From Mesorhizobium sp. GbtcB19 (GTDB taxonomy: Bacteria > Pseudomonadota > Alphaproteobacteria > Rhizobiales > Rhizobiaceae): a stretch of 64,000 nucleotides of DNA. How positions within the stretch are numbered: position 1 is the first letter of the stretch; each line of letters starts with the position of its first letter. Of the stretch, positions 46,471-55,023 are shown piece by piece. The notes under the pieces were generated by a model. That model was given only the letters and a program-made list of their open reading frames with translations, did no database searches and was not told the origin of the DNA. The stretch is from contig NZ_JAGXJY010000003.1 in the NCBI RefSeq assembly GCF_019091085.1, positions 248,001-312,000 of the forward strand, read 5' to 3'. The translations under genes and the position numbers were made by a program.

Positions 46471-47829
46471 ATGGCGCGAGACCACTTGATCCTGAGCGCA
46501 TTCTTCTTCAACCCGCAGGGCGACCATCGCATGTCGTGGCGGCACCCGCGCGCGCCCGGCCGGGAGGTGCTCGGCTTCGACTACTATCGTGAGCTGGTCC
46601 AGGCGGCCGAGCGCGCCAGGATCGACACCATCTTCGTCGCCGACCACGTGTCGATCTGGGATTCGGTGAAAAGCGGCGTCGCGCATTACGCCAATGCCCG
46701 CCTCGAGCCGCTGACGCTGTTGTCGGCGCTCGCCGGCGTGACGAAGCATATCGGCCTGATCACCACCGCCTCGAGCTCCTACAGCGAGCCTTACAATGTG
46801 GCGCGCCTGTTCGCCTCTCTCGACCATATCAGCGGCGGCAGGGCGTCGTGGAATGTCGTTACCTCGGCCATGGACGAGGAGGCGCGCAATTTCGGCCGCG
46901 ACGGCAACATCGAGCATGCCTTCCGCTACCAGCGCGCGGCTGAGTTCCTCGATATCGTCAAGGGGCTGTGGGACAGCTGGGAAGACGAAGCCCTGCTGTT
47001 CGACAAGGACAGCGGCTATTTCGCCGATCCGGACAAGGTCCACGTGCTCGACCATCGCGGCGCGCATTTCAAGGTGCGCGGTCCGCTCAACGTCTCGCGG
47101 CCGCCGCAGGGCCATCCGCTGATCGTCCAGGCCGGCTCGTCCGAGGACGGCAAGAATTTTGCCACCGCCCACGCCGACGCCCATTTCGCCATCTACAGCA
47201 CCCGGGAAGACGGCATCAGATACCGCCAGGACATCAACGATCGGCTTGCCCGTCACGGCAGGCGGCCCGAGAGCTTCAAGATCCTGCCGGGCATTTTGCC
47301 GATCGTGGCGGCTTCCGAGGCCGAGGCGCGCGACAGGCAGGACTACCTGCAGACGCTGCTCCCCGATCGCGTCGGCATCGATCTCCTGTCGAGCTGGAGC
47401 GGCATCGATCTCTCGGCCTATCCGCCGGACGGTCCGCTGCCGCAGCTTCCCGACGAAAGCACCTTCAATGGCGGGCGCACCTCGCTTAACCGCGTCAAGC
47501 ACTGGGCCTCGCAGAACCTGACTCTGCGCGAGATCGCGCGCAAACTCGCCAACAGCGGCTCGGTGCCGACGGTCGCCGGCACGCCGAAGCAGATCGCCGA
47601 CCAGTTGCAGGACTGGTTCGAGGCGGGTGCCGCCGACGGCTTCAACCTGATGTTCCCGCTGCTGCCCGAGGACTGGGTGAACTTCGCCGAACAGGTCGTG
47701 CCCGAATTGCAGCGCCGCGGCGTCTTCCCGACCGAATACGCGCCCGGAACGCTGCGCGACCGCTTCGGGCTTGCCCGCCCCGCCAACCGCTTCGCCGAGC
47801 AGCGCGATAACGCGCGCGCCGTATCCTGA
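46471..47829 (+). CDS. NtaA/SnaA/DszA-type flavin-dependent monooxygenase
   Basis: The protein has 452 residues from ATG 46471, chosen for AAGGAGG in front; earlier in-frame codons are non-homologous. It is a bacterial-luciferase-like (LLM class) oxidoreductase of the nitrilotriacetate/dibenzothiophene-sulfone monooxygenase group. Typical blocks are LSAFFFNPQGDHRMSWRHP, FVADHVS, SGGRASWNVVTS and the flavin-binding LIVQAGSSEDGKNFA. It needs FMNH2 from a separate reductase, not seen here. Leading a transporter operon, it probably oxidises the imported compound, such as an amine, thioether or sulfone. Confidence 0.87.
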   Translation: MARDHLILSAFFFNPQGDHRMSWRHPRAPGREVLGFDYYRELVQAAERARIDTIFVADHVSIWDSVKSGVAHYANARLEPLTLLSALAGVTKHIGLITTASSSYSEPYNVARLFASLDHISGGRASWNVVTSAMDEEARNFGRDGNIEHAFRYQRAAEFLDIVKGLWDSWEDEALLFDKDSGYFADPDKVHVLDHRGAHFKVRGPLNVSRPPQGHPLIVQAGSSEDGKNFATAHADAHFAIYSTREDGIRYRQDINDRLARHGRRPESFKILPGILPIVAASEAEARDRQDYLQTLLPDRVGIDLLSSWSGIDLSAYPPDGPLPQLPDESTFNGGRTSLNRVKHWASQNLTLREIARKLANSGSVPTVAGTPKQIADQLQDWFEAGAADGFNLMFPLLPEDWVNFAEQVVPELQRRGVFPTEYAPGTLRDRFGLARPANRFAEQRDNARAVS

Positions 47830-47840
47830 GGAGAGCCGCC

Positions 47841-48614
47841 ATGACCGTCGCGCCGAGATTGCAGCCGCGCGAAGCGACCGCGCCGCAGCTGATCAATGTC
47901 CTGCACAGCCCCAAGCGCATCCGCGTCAAATTCGGCGGCCGCGTCATCGCCGACAGCCGCAGCGTGCTGGTGCTGCGCTCCAATCACTTTTTGCCGATCT
48001 ATTTCTTCCCGCTGGCGGCGGTCGACCAGTCGCTGCTGAAGCCGTCCAAGCACGGCCAGCAGCATGCCGTCGGTGGCGAAACGAAATACTGGGATATCGA
48101 GGCCGGCGACCGGCGCGCCGCCGATGCCGCCTGGTCGTTCACGGCGCCGCCGGACGAGAACCTCGCGCCGCTCGCCGGCCGCATCGCCTTCTCCTGGAAC
48201 CTCGTCGACCAGTGGTTCGAGGAGGACGAAGAGGTCTTCGTCCATGCCCGCGATCCCTATGCCCGCATCGACGTGCTGCAGAGCTCCAGCCATGTCGAGA
48301 TCTGGTTCGACGGCGAGTTGGTCGCCGATAGCCGCCGCCCGGTGCTGCTGTTCGAGACGCATCTGCCGACGCGTTTCTATCTTCCGCCTGAGGATGTCCG
48401 CCTCGACCGGCTGAGGGCCTCTTTGACGAGGACCCGATGTCCCTACAAGGGCATCGCCTCCTACTGGTCGGGCGTGCTCAAGGACGGATCGCTGCGCGAA
48501 GACATCGCCTGGAGCTACCGCGATCCGATCGCCGAGATGCCGAAGATCAAGGGGCTGATCGCCTTCTATCCGCAAGCGGTGGATCGCATCCATCTCGACG
48601 GCCAGCCGGTCTGA
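47841..48614 (+). CDS. Tandem DUF427 protein
   Basis: The 257 residues contain two copies of the small DUF427 beta fold. The first runs about 25-120 (IRVKFGGRVIADSRSVLVL) and the second about 145-250 (VEIWFDGELVADSRRPVLLF). The repeated pattern is F-x-G-x-x-[VI]-A-D-S-R and later E-x-x-x-[LP]-x-x-[FY]-Y-[FL]-P. The biochemical role is not established. It lies 11 bp after the monooxygenase gene and 55 bp before the binding-protein gene, so it most likely serves the same pathway. Confidence 0.82.
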   Translation: MTVAPRLQPREATAPQLINVLHSPKRIRVKFGGRVIADSRSVLVLRSNHFLPIYFFPLAAVDQSLLKPSKHGQQHAVGGETKYWDIEAGDRRAADAAWSFTAPPDENLAPLAGRIAFSWNLVDQWFEEDEEVFVHARDPYARIDVLQSSSHVEIWFDGELVADSRRPVLLFETHLPTRFYLPPEDVRLDRLRASLTRTRCPYKGIASYWSGVLKDGSLREDIAWSYRDPIAEMPKIKGLIAFYPQAVDRIHLDGQPV

Positions 48615-48669
48615 CCCGGTCTGTCGTTTTCCACTTCATTTCAAAACCACGATTTTCACAGAGGCAAAA

Positions 48670-50313
48670 ATGACCAAACGCAACGACATCGACGCACTTC
48701 GCAACCTGTCCGGCGACATCTGGAACGTCGCCGTCGACGAATACGCCCAGGGCTACCTCAAGCGCCGCGACCTGTTGAAATATGCAGCCTTGATTGGCCT
48801 GACCGGCTTTGCCGCTTCGCAAGGCTTGGGCTTTTCCGGCACAGCGCGCGCTGCGGCCGCCGGCGGCACCGTTCGCGTCGGGCTCGGCCAGCCGACCAAG
48901 GCGATCGATCCGGTGACGGTTACCGATCCTGCTAGCATCGGCGTTCTCAGCCAGGTCGGCGAATATTTGATCCTCGACGATCCCAAGGACGGGCTGCAGC
49001 CGAAGCTTGCCGTGTCCTGGGAAGCCGATGAGACGGCCAAGCGCTGGACGTTCAAATTGCGGCCCGGCGTGAAGTTCCATGATGGCCGCACCGTCACCGC
49101 CAAGGACGTGGTGGCAAGCTTCGAGCGTCTCGTCGATCCGAACAGCGGGTCGTCGGCGCTCTCCGCCTATAAGGGCATCCTGTCCAAGGGCGGCGCCAAG
49201 ATCGTCGACGACGAGACGGTCGCTTTCGATCTCGACCAGTCGAACTCGAATTTCCCCTTCTATGTCTCTTCCGACGTCTACAATGCGGTGATCCTGCCGG
49301 CCGACTATGCCGGCGACTTCGAAAAGAATTTCAACGGCACCGGGCCGTTCAAGCTCGAATCCTTCCGCCCCAAGCAGGGCGCCAGCTTCGTGCGCAATCC
49401 CGATTATTGGGGCGACAAGGCGCTGCCCGACCGGGTCGAGATAAAATTCTTCGACGACGAGCAGGCGCAGGTCGTGGCGCTGCAGGCCGGTCAGCTCGAC
49501 GTCATCCCGAGCACCACGCGCCTGGAACTGGCGATCGAGGGCAATGCCAACTTCAAGCTGCTCAGCGTGCAGGCGAGCTCGCATGATGCCGTGCATCTCA
49601 GGACTGACCAGGCGCCGTTCACCGACAAGCGCGTCCGCCGCGCCCTGGCGCTCACCCTCGATCGCGAGGCCATCGTGAAGGGCCTGCTCAAGGGTCGCGC
49701 CATCGCCGGCAACGACACGCCGTTCGCGCCGATCTTCCCCTCGGCCGATCCGTCGGTGCCGCAGCGCAAGCAGGACATCGCCGAGGCCAAGCGGCTGCTG
49801 GCCGAGGCCGGCGTGCCCAACGGCTTCGAGGTGACGCTGACCACCGAACGCGCCTACGACATTCCCGACTACGCCGTGATCATCCAGAACTTCGCCAGGA
49901 AGGCCGGCATCGACATCAAGCTCAACGTCCTGCCGCAGGATGCCTATTACGGTTCCGCGACATTTGGCAGCTCGCCCTGGCTGGATTCCAATCTCGGCAT
50001 CACCGATTTCGGCCATCGCGGCACGCCCGACATCTTCCTCAACGCGACGCTGAAAAGCACCGGAGCCTGGAACGCCGCGCATTTCAAGAATGCGGACTAT
50101 GACGCATTGCTGGTCGACTACGGCAAGGCGCGCGACCTGCAGGCGCAACGCGTCGCCGCCGGCAAAATCCAAAACCTTCTGCTCGACGAGACGCCGGAGA
50201 TCATCAGCTACTTCTCGCAATACAGCCGCATCGCCAGCGCGAAAGTCGAGGGCGTGCGCTTCACCGCGATCTCGCATCTGCTGCTCGATCGCATTTCCTT
50301 CGTCCAGGCATGA
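48670..50313 (+). CDS. Peptide/nickel-type ABC transporter substrate-binding protein
   Basis: This 547-residue family 5 solute-binding protein starts with an unusually long N-terminal extension; the signal follows it. KRRDLLKYAALIG (31-43) is a twin-arginine motif, with likely cleavage after an ARA near residue 61. The body has the Dpp/Opp-type features (FKLRPGVKFHDGRTVTAKD, FNGTGPFKLESF). Tat export would suggest folding or cofactor capture before export. Ligand unknown. Confidence 0.88.
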   Translation: MTKRNDIDALRNLSGDIWNVAVDEYAQGYLKRRDLLKYAALIGLTGFAASQGLGFSGTARAAAAGGTVRVGLGQPTKAIDPVTVTDPASIGVLSQVGEYLILDDPKDGLQPKLAVSWEADETAKRWTFKLRPGVKFHDGRTVTAKDVVASFERLVDPNSGSSALSAYKGILSKGGAKIVDDETVAFDLDQSNSNFPFYVSSDVYNAVILPADYAGDFEKNFNGTGPFKLESFRPKQGASFVRNPDYWGDKALPDRVEIKFFDDEQAQVVALQAGQLDVIPSTTRLELAIEGNANFKLLSVQASSHDAVHLRTDQAPFTDKRVRRALALTLDREAIVKGLLKGRAIAGNDTPFAPIFPSADPSVPQRKQDIAEAKRLLAEAGVPNGFEVTLTTERAYDIPDYAVIIQNFARKAGIDIKLNVLPQDAYYGSATFGSSPWLDSNLGITDFGHRGTPDIFLNATLKSTGAWNAAHFKNADYDALLVDYGKARDLQAQRVAAGKIQNLLLDETPEIISYFSQYSRIASAKVEGVRFTAISHLLLDRISFVQA

Positions 50314-50344
50314 TGCGGAAACGTCAAACCAGTTGGGACACCGG

Positions 50345-51304
50345 ATGCTGACCGGCCGCACCTTGTCGGCGCGCCTGGCTTCGCTGCTCCTCACTTTGTG
50401 GCTGGTCAGCGCGCTGGTCTTCCTTGCCGGGCAGGTCCTGCCCGGCGATGTCGCGCGCGTCATGCTGGGTCCCTTCGCCGATGCGCAAGCGGTCGCCGCG
50501 TTGAACAAACAACTCGGCGCCGACCAGCCCGTGCTTGTCCAATACTGGCGCTGGTTCAGCGCGGCGCTCACGGGCGATTTCGGCACGTCGCTGGCGATGC
50601 GGGCGCCGGTCGCGCCCTTCGTGCTGGAGAGCCTCGGTCGCTCGGCCGCGCTTGCCGGGATCATCCTGCTGTTCCTTGTGCCGTTGGGTGTCGGCGCGGG
50701 CATCGTCGCCGGCCTCAACCGGGGCCGGCTCGCCGACCGGCTGATCGTGCTCGCCGGTGTCTCCTTCGGCATCGTGCCGGACTTCGTCTCGGGGCTGCTC
50801 CTGCTCCTGGTCTTCGGCCTGTGGCTGAACTGGCTGCCGATCACCGGCGCGGCGCCGCAGGGCGCGGGCTTCTGGACGAGCGGCTATTATCTCATCCTCC
50901 CGGCGCTGCCGCTCGTGCTCAACCTTGCCGGCTATCTGGCGCGCATGACGCGGGCCGGTGTCATCGAGGCGCTGGCCGCCGACTATACGCGCACCGCCAC
51001 GCTGAAAGGGCTTGACCGCCGGCAGGTCATCGTTCGGCACGTGCTGCCCAACGCGCTGACGCCGACGATCGCGGTGCTTGCCACGCAGAGCGGCTACATG
51101 CTCGGCGGGCTGGTGGTGATCGAGGCGTTGTTCGGCATCCAGGGCCTCGGCAACCTGGTGCTGAATGCCGCCAAGTCGCGCGATTTCCCGATGCTGGAGG
51201 CAGGCGTGCTTGTCATGGCGACGATTTTCGTGCTGTCCGCGGCGCTGGGCGATCTCGCGCAGGCGCTGCTAGATCCGCGGCAAAGGCGGCGAGCCCCGTC
51301 ATGA
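50345..51304 (+). CDS. Peptide-type ABC transporter permease (DppB-like)
   Basis: The protein has 319 residues. It has an N-terminal membrane helix, then periplasmic LGADQPVLVQYWRWFSAALTGDFG, the sequence that marks DppB-type permeases. Five more membrane segments follow, with the ATPase-contacting loop EALAADYTRTATLKGL. The stop overlaps the next ATG (ATGA). It lies 31 bp after the binding-protein gene. Confidence 0.88.
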   Translation: MLTGRTLSARLASLLLTLWLVSALVFLAGQVLPGDVARVMLGPFADAQAVAALNKQLGADQPVLVQYWRWFSAALTGDFGTSLAMRAPVAPFVLESLGRSAALAGIILLFLVPLGVGAGIVAGLNRGRLADRLIVLAGVSFGIVPDFVSGLLLLLVFGLWLNWLPITGAAPQGAGFWTSGYYLILPALPLVLNLAGYLARMTRAGVIEALAADYTRTATLKGLDRRQVIVRHVLPNALTPTIAVLATQSGYMLGGLVVIEALFGIQGLGNLVLNAAKSRDFPMLEAGVLVMATIFVLSAALGDLAQALLDPRQRRRAPS

Positions 51305-52188
51305 TGGAGCTGATGGAGTTTCCGGCGCCGCAACGCGTCTTCTCGGTCTTAACGGTCGCTGGCAGGTTCGGCCGCGCTCTGCTCGCACTGTCTCCGGCGG
51401 TCGTCATCGGATCGCTCATCCTCGTCTTCTGGATCGCCTGCGCTTTGTTCGGCGACCGCCTTGTCCCTTACGATCCCTATGCCGAGGATTTCCTCGCCAC
51501 GCTGACGCCGCCGGACGCCGCCCATTGGTTCGGCACCGATCATCTCGGCCGTGACGTGCTGTCCCGCATCATCGTCGGATCGCGCGACATTCTTCTGGTG
51601 GCGCCGCTGGCCACGCTCGGCGGTGTCGCCGCCGGCACCGTCATCGGCCTGGTGCTCGGCTATTTCGACGGCCTGGTCGATGCGATCGGCGCGCGGCTGC
51701 TCGACACGCTCATGGCCTTTCCTTTCATCGTCCTGGTCACCATGACGCTGGTGGCGCTCGGGCCCTCGAACCTCACCGTTATCCTGGTGATCGCCATCGC
51801 CTATGCGCCGCTGGTGGCGAGAACCGTGCGCGCCGCGGTCCGCGAGCAGAAGGAACGCGAATACGTCAGCGCGGCCCGCCTCGGCGGCGAGAACGCCTTC
51901 GCCATCATGGTGCTGGAGATCCTGCCCAACATCAGGGAGACGATCCTGATTGAGCTGGTCACCAGACTGGGTTACGCCTTCTTCTCAATCGCGACGCTGA
52001 GCTTTCTCGGCCTCGGCATCCAGCCGCCTTCCGCGGACTGGGGTCTGGCGGTGGCGGAGGGCTATGGCTTCCTCACCGGCGGCAAATGGTGGGTGGTGGT
52101 CTTCAACTCGGGCGCAATCGTCTCGCTGGTCATGGCCACCAATCTGATCGCTCAAGGGGTCGGCGCCTTCGAGAATGTAGAGCGGTGA
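51301..52188 (+). CDS. Peptide-type ABC transporter permease (DppC-like)
   Basis: The protein has 295 residues; two consecutive ATGs (51301, 51304) can start it, the first overlapping the upstream stop. DppC-type blocks are AHWFGTDHLGRDVLSRII and the cytoplasmic loop EYVSAARLGGENAF, with six membrane segments in all. It closes the operon. The ATPases are encoded divergently at 44456-46276. Confidence 0.88.
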   Translation: MMELMEFPAPQRVFSVLTVAGRFGRALLALSPAVVIGSLILVFWIACALFGDRLVPYDPYAEDFLATLTPPDAAHWFGTDHLGRDVLSRIIVGSRDILLVAPLATLGGVAAGTVIGLVLGYFDGLVDAIGARLLDTLMAFPFIVLVTMTLVALGPSNLTVILVIAIAYAPLVARTVRAAVREQKEREYVSAARLGGENAFAIMVLEILPNIRETILIELVTRLGYAFFSIATLSFLGLGIQPPSADWGLAVAEGYGFLTGGKWWVVVFNSGAIVSLVMATNLIAQGVGAFENVER

Positions 52189-52217
52189 ATTGCGGCTTGT
52201 GAGGCTCGGGCTCTGCT

Positions 52218-52277
52218 AAAGCAATTCCAGGAAAAGTGCGAAGCGGTTTTCCGTCCGGAATTGCGTCAAAACAAAAT
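52218..52277. repeat. Dispersed palindromic repeat, copy 1
   Basis: GCAATTCC (52221-52228) is mirrored by GGAATTGC (52257-52264), and inside it GGAAAA (52230-52235) by TTTTCC (52247-52252). A closely similar sequence occurs at 59043-59097. I associate this nested palindrome with Mesorhizobium and related genomes. It lies just upstream of the small membrane-protein gene. Confidence 0.85.
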
Positions 52278-52311
52278 ACACTCCTGTTGATTCGTCTCGA
52301 CAGGAAATCGC

Positions 52312-52797
52312 ATGAGCAAGGCCCTCGGCACATTCGCACTGATCACGGTTCTGAGCGCCTTGCTGATGGCGCTGTCATTGGCCGTGGCGAGGCACGGCTA
52401 TCCCTATGGCGCATACGGCGTGAAGCGTCTCGACGGCATTGCCGACGCCGGCTCCTTCCTGGCCATCGCCGCTGTCTACTTCTTCGGCGCCATGCTGATG
52501 ATGATCCTGCCCATCCGCGCCGCCGGCGTCGTGCTGACCCATGCCGCCGACGCGCTCTTCTGGACGACGGTCATGCTCTTCGCGACGATCGTCGGCTCGT
52601 TGCTCGCCAGATGGGCCTTCGGCCAGCATGAGGTGCTCTGGGCGCTTTTCAACTGGCGCTTCCTGTTCGTCGCGGCGATCGTTGCGGCGCATCTCACCAT
52701 GAACGAGCTTCGCCGCAACATCCTGATCAGAAGCCTGTTCTTCGTCATCTTCGGCGCGGTCACGCTCGCCTGCCTGTTCTGGTCGTTCTCGACCTGA
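52312..52797 (+). CDS. Small four-helix membrane protein, unknown function
   Basis: The 161-residue protein shows four hydrophobic segments: about 7-26, 47-68, 80-100 and 114-158, the last possibly two helices. Short charged loops contain YGAYGVKRLDG and NELRRNILIR. No family was recognised. The ATG follows a dispersed palindromic repeat; CGACAGGAAATCGC gives a moderate ribosome binding site. Neighbours on both sides look unrelated. Confidence 0.7.
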   Translation: MSKALGTFALITVLSALLMALSLAVARHGYPYGAYGVKRLDGIADAGSFLAIAAVYFFGAMLMMILPIRAAGVVLTHAADALFWTTVMLFATIVGSLLARWAFGQHEVLWALFNWRFLFVAAIVAAHLTMNELRRNILIRSLFFVIFGAVTLACLFWSFST

Positions 52798-52856
52798 CGG
52801 CCCTATGATTGCCGAAGATCGCGGGTAGACCTATCGCCGGACAGTGACTATATCAT

Positions 52857-52867
52857 TTGTCTGACAA
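52857..52867. promoter_or_regulatory. FadR-type operator before the semialdehyde dehydrogenase
   Basis: TTGTCTGACAA is a perfect palindrome matching TNGTNNNACNA, the FadR-subfamily consensus. It sits 45 bp upstream of the ATG at 52913 in an AT-richer stretch. A GntR/FadR protein, possibly one of the two in this window, may control the dehydrogenase gene. Confidence 0.6.
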
Positions 52868-52912
52868 TTGACCCGGGCCGATGGCTGCCGCGACCAAACT
52901 CAAGGAAAAAAG

Positions 52913-54352
52913 ATGACCGTGCTGCGTAAGAACCTGATCGACGGCGAGTGGCTTGGCGAGGCCGGCTCGCGCAACATCAACCCGTCGAACACCAACGATG
53001 TCGTCGGCGAATACGCCTCGGCCGGGCCGGAGCAGGCAGAGCAGGCCATAGCCGCCGCCAAGGCGGCCTTCCCGGCCTGGTCGCGTTCAGGCCCGCTGGC
53101 CCGCCATGCGGTGCTCAAGAAGACCTCGGACGAGATCATGGCGCGCAAGGACGAGATCGGCCGCTCGCTCGCCCGTGAGGAAGGCAAGACGCTGGCCGAG
53201 GGCGTCGGCGAGACGATCCGCGCCGCGCAGATCTTCGATTTCTTCGCCGGCGAGACGCTGCGCCTGTCGGGCGAGATGGTGCCGAGCGTGCGGCCGGGCG
53301 TCGGCGTCGAGATGACACGCGAAGGCGTCGGCGTCGTCGGCATCATCACGCCGTGGAATTTCCCGATCGCCATCCCCGCCTGGAAGATCGCGCCGGCCTT
53401 GGCCTACGGCAACACGATCGTCTTCAAGCCGGCAGAACTGGTGCCCGAAAGCGCCTGGACCATCGTCGATATCCTGCATCGCGCCGGCCTGCCCAAGGGC
53501 GTGCTCAACCTCGTCATGGGCAAGGGCTCGGTGGTCGGCCAGGCGATGCTCGACAGCCCCGACGTCAACGCCATCTCCTTCACCGGCTCGGTCGGCACGG
53601 GCAAGCGCGTTGCCGCGGCAAGTGTCGAGCATATGCGCAAGTTCCAGCTCGAAATGGGCGGCAAGAACCCGCTCGTCGTACTCGACGACGCCGACCTGGC
53701 CGTCGCCGTCGATTGCGCGGTCAACGGCGCCTATTTCTCGACCGGCCAGCGCTGCACGGCGTCCTCGCGCCTGATCGTCACCGACGGCATCCACGACCGC
53801 TTCGTCGACGCCATCAAGGAGCGGCTGGACAAGCTCGTCATCGGCGACGCGCTCGATGCCAAGACGCAGATCGGACCGGTCGTCGACCAGACCCAGCTCA
53901 AGCAGGACGAAGATTACATCGCTATCGGCCGCCAGGAAGGCGCCGAACTCGCCTTCGGCGGCGACCGGCTGGAGCGCGGCACGCCGGGCTTCTATCTGCA
54001 GCCGGCGCTGTTTGTCGGCTCCACCAATGCCATGCGCATCTCACGCGAGGAGATCTTCGGCCCTGTCGCCAATGTCATCCGCGTCAAGGATTATGACGAG
54101 GCGCTGGCAGTCGCCAACGACACGCCGTTCGGCCTGACCTCTGGCATCTGCACCACCAGCCTGAAGCACGCGACGCATTTCAAGCGCAATTCCGAAGCCG
54201 GCATGGTGATGGTCAACCTGCCGACGGCGGGCGTCGACTTCCACGTGCCGTTCGGCGGCCGCAAGGGCTCGAGCTACGGTCCGCGCGAGCAGGGCCGCTA
54301 CGCGATGGAGTTCTACACCACGGTCAAGACCGCCTATACATTCGCCGGCTGA
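52913..54352 (+). CDS. Alpha-ketoglutarate semialdehyde dehydrogenase-like ALDH
   Basis: This 479-residue NAD(P)-dependent aldehyde dehydrogenase has oxyanion Asn149 (PWNFP), general base Glu247 (LEMGGKNP) and nucleophile Cys281 (GQRCTAS). The sequence resembles the KGSADH group that oxidises 2,5-dioxopentanoate to 2-oxoglutarate at the end of oxidative pentose and aldarate pathways. The ATG at 52913 follows AAGGAAAAAAG. A FadR-type operator upstream fits carbohydrate-acid control. Succinate-semialdehyde or other aldehydes are possible substrates. Confidence 0.85.
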   Translation: MTVLRKNLIDGEWLGEAGSRNINPSNTNDVVGEYASAGPEQAEQAIAAAKAAFPAWSRSGPLARHAVLKKTSDEIMARKDEIGRSLAREEGKTLAEGVGETIRAAQIFDFFAGETLRLSGEMVPSVRPGVGVEMTREGVGVVGIITPWNFPIAIPAWKIAPALAYGNTIVFKPAELVPESAWTIVDILHRAGLPKGVLNLVMGKGSVVGQAMLDSPDVNAISFTGSVGTGKRVAAASVEHMRKFQLEMGGKNPLVVLDDADLAVAVDCAVNGAYFSTGQRCTASSRLIVTDGIHDRFVDAIKERLDKLVIGDALDAKTQIGPVVDQTQLKQDEDYIAIGRQEGAELAFGGDRLERGTPGFYLQPALFVGSTNAMRISREEIFGPVANVIRVKDYDEALAVANDTPFGLTSGICTTSLKHATHFKRNSEAGMVMVNLPTAGVDFHVPFGGRKGSSYGPREQGRYAMEFYTTVKTAYTFAG

Positions 54353-54372
54353 CTCAATCCGGGAGGCGATCG

Positions 54373-54948
54373 ATGAGCGTGGCCGACATGACATGGCTCA
54401 ACCCGCCGCCGCACCACGTGTTCGGCGACGGGACGCTCACCGTTCGCACCGGCAAGGACACGGATTTCTGGCGCGAGACTTTTTACGGCTTCTGGCGCGA
54501 CAACGGCCATTTTTTCTACCGGCCCGTCGAGGGTGATTTCAGCGCCGAGGTCACCGTCAAGGGCGACTACAAGGTGCTCTACGATCAGGCGGGGCTGATG
54601 CTGCGCCTCAGCGAAACGCACTGGATCAAGGCCGGCATCGAGTACACCGACGGGCTGGCCTACTTCTCAGTCGTCGTCACCAACGACACCTCCGACTGGT
54701 CGCTTGTCGCCATTGCCGCCGGCAAGCACGGCGTCAGGATCCGCCTGACCCGTCACGCCGAGGCGATCCGCATCCAATATCTGGACGCTTCGGACGGCCA
54801 CTGGAAGCCGGTGCGGCTGGCCTATTTCCCGGTCTCGAAATCGGTCGATGTCGGCATGATGTGCTGCTCGCCGCAGCGCGAGGGGTTCGAGGCGACATTT
54901 TCGGGCTTTACGATCGGGCCGCCGATTTCGCGGGACCTGCACGACTGA
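54373..54948 (+). CDS. DUF1349 family protein
   Basis: This 191-residue all-beta, concanavalin-A-like protein shows TWLNPPPHHVFGDGTLTVRTG at the start, a Trp/Phe-rich strand (FWRETFYGFWRDNGHFF) and then DQAGLMLRLSETHWIKAGIE, the usual DUF1349 pattern. The C-terminus holds MMCCSPQREGFEATFSGF. It follows the aldehyde dehydrogenase by 20 bp. The fold suggests carbohydrate binding, but function is unknown. Coupling with a sugar-acid dehydrogenase is by position only. Confidence 0.83.
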   Translation: MSVADMTWLNPPPHHVFGDGTLTVRTGKDTDFWRETFYGFWRDNGHFFYRPVEGDFSAEVTVKGDYKVLYDQAGLMLRLSETHWIKAGIEYTDGLAYFSVVVTNDTSDWSLVAIAAGKHGVRIRLTRHAEAIRIQYLDASDGHWKPVRLAYFPVSKSVDVGMMCCSPQREGFEATFSGFTIGPPISRDLHD

Positions 54949-55023
54949 GCCGGTAAAGCCGGCCGTTCTTCCGCAATTGCCGGGAAAGGCGTAAGACGAC
55001 GGATCGCCTGACCGAAGGGCCAG

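Noticed and set aside
48547..50844. A 765-codon antisense frame under the peptide-binding-protein operon
   Set aside because: The plus strand carries clear family proteins (solute-binding protein, permease) over the same bases; the antisense product has no known motif.
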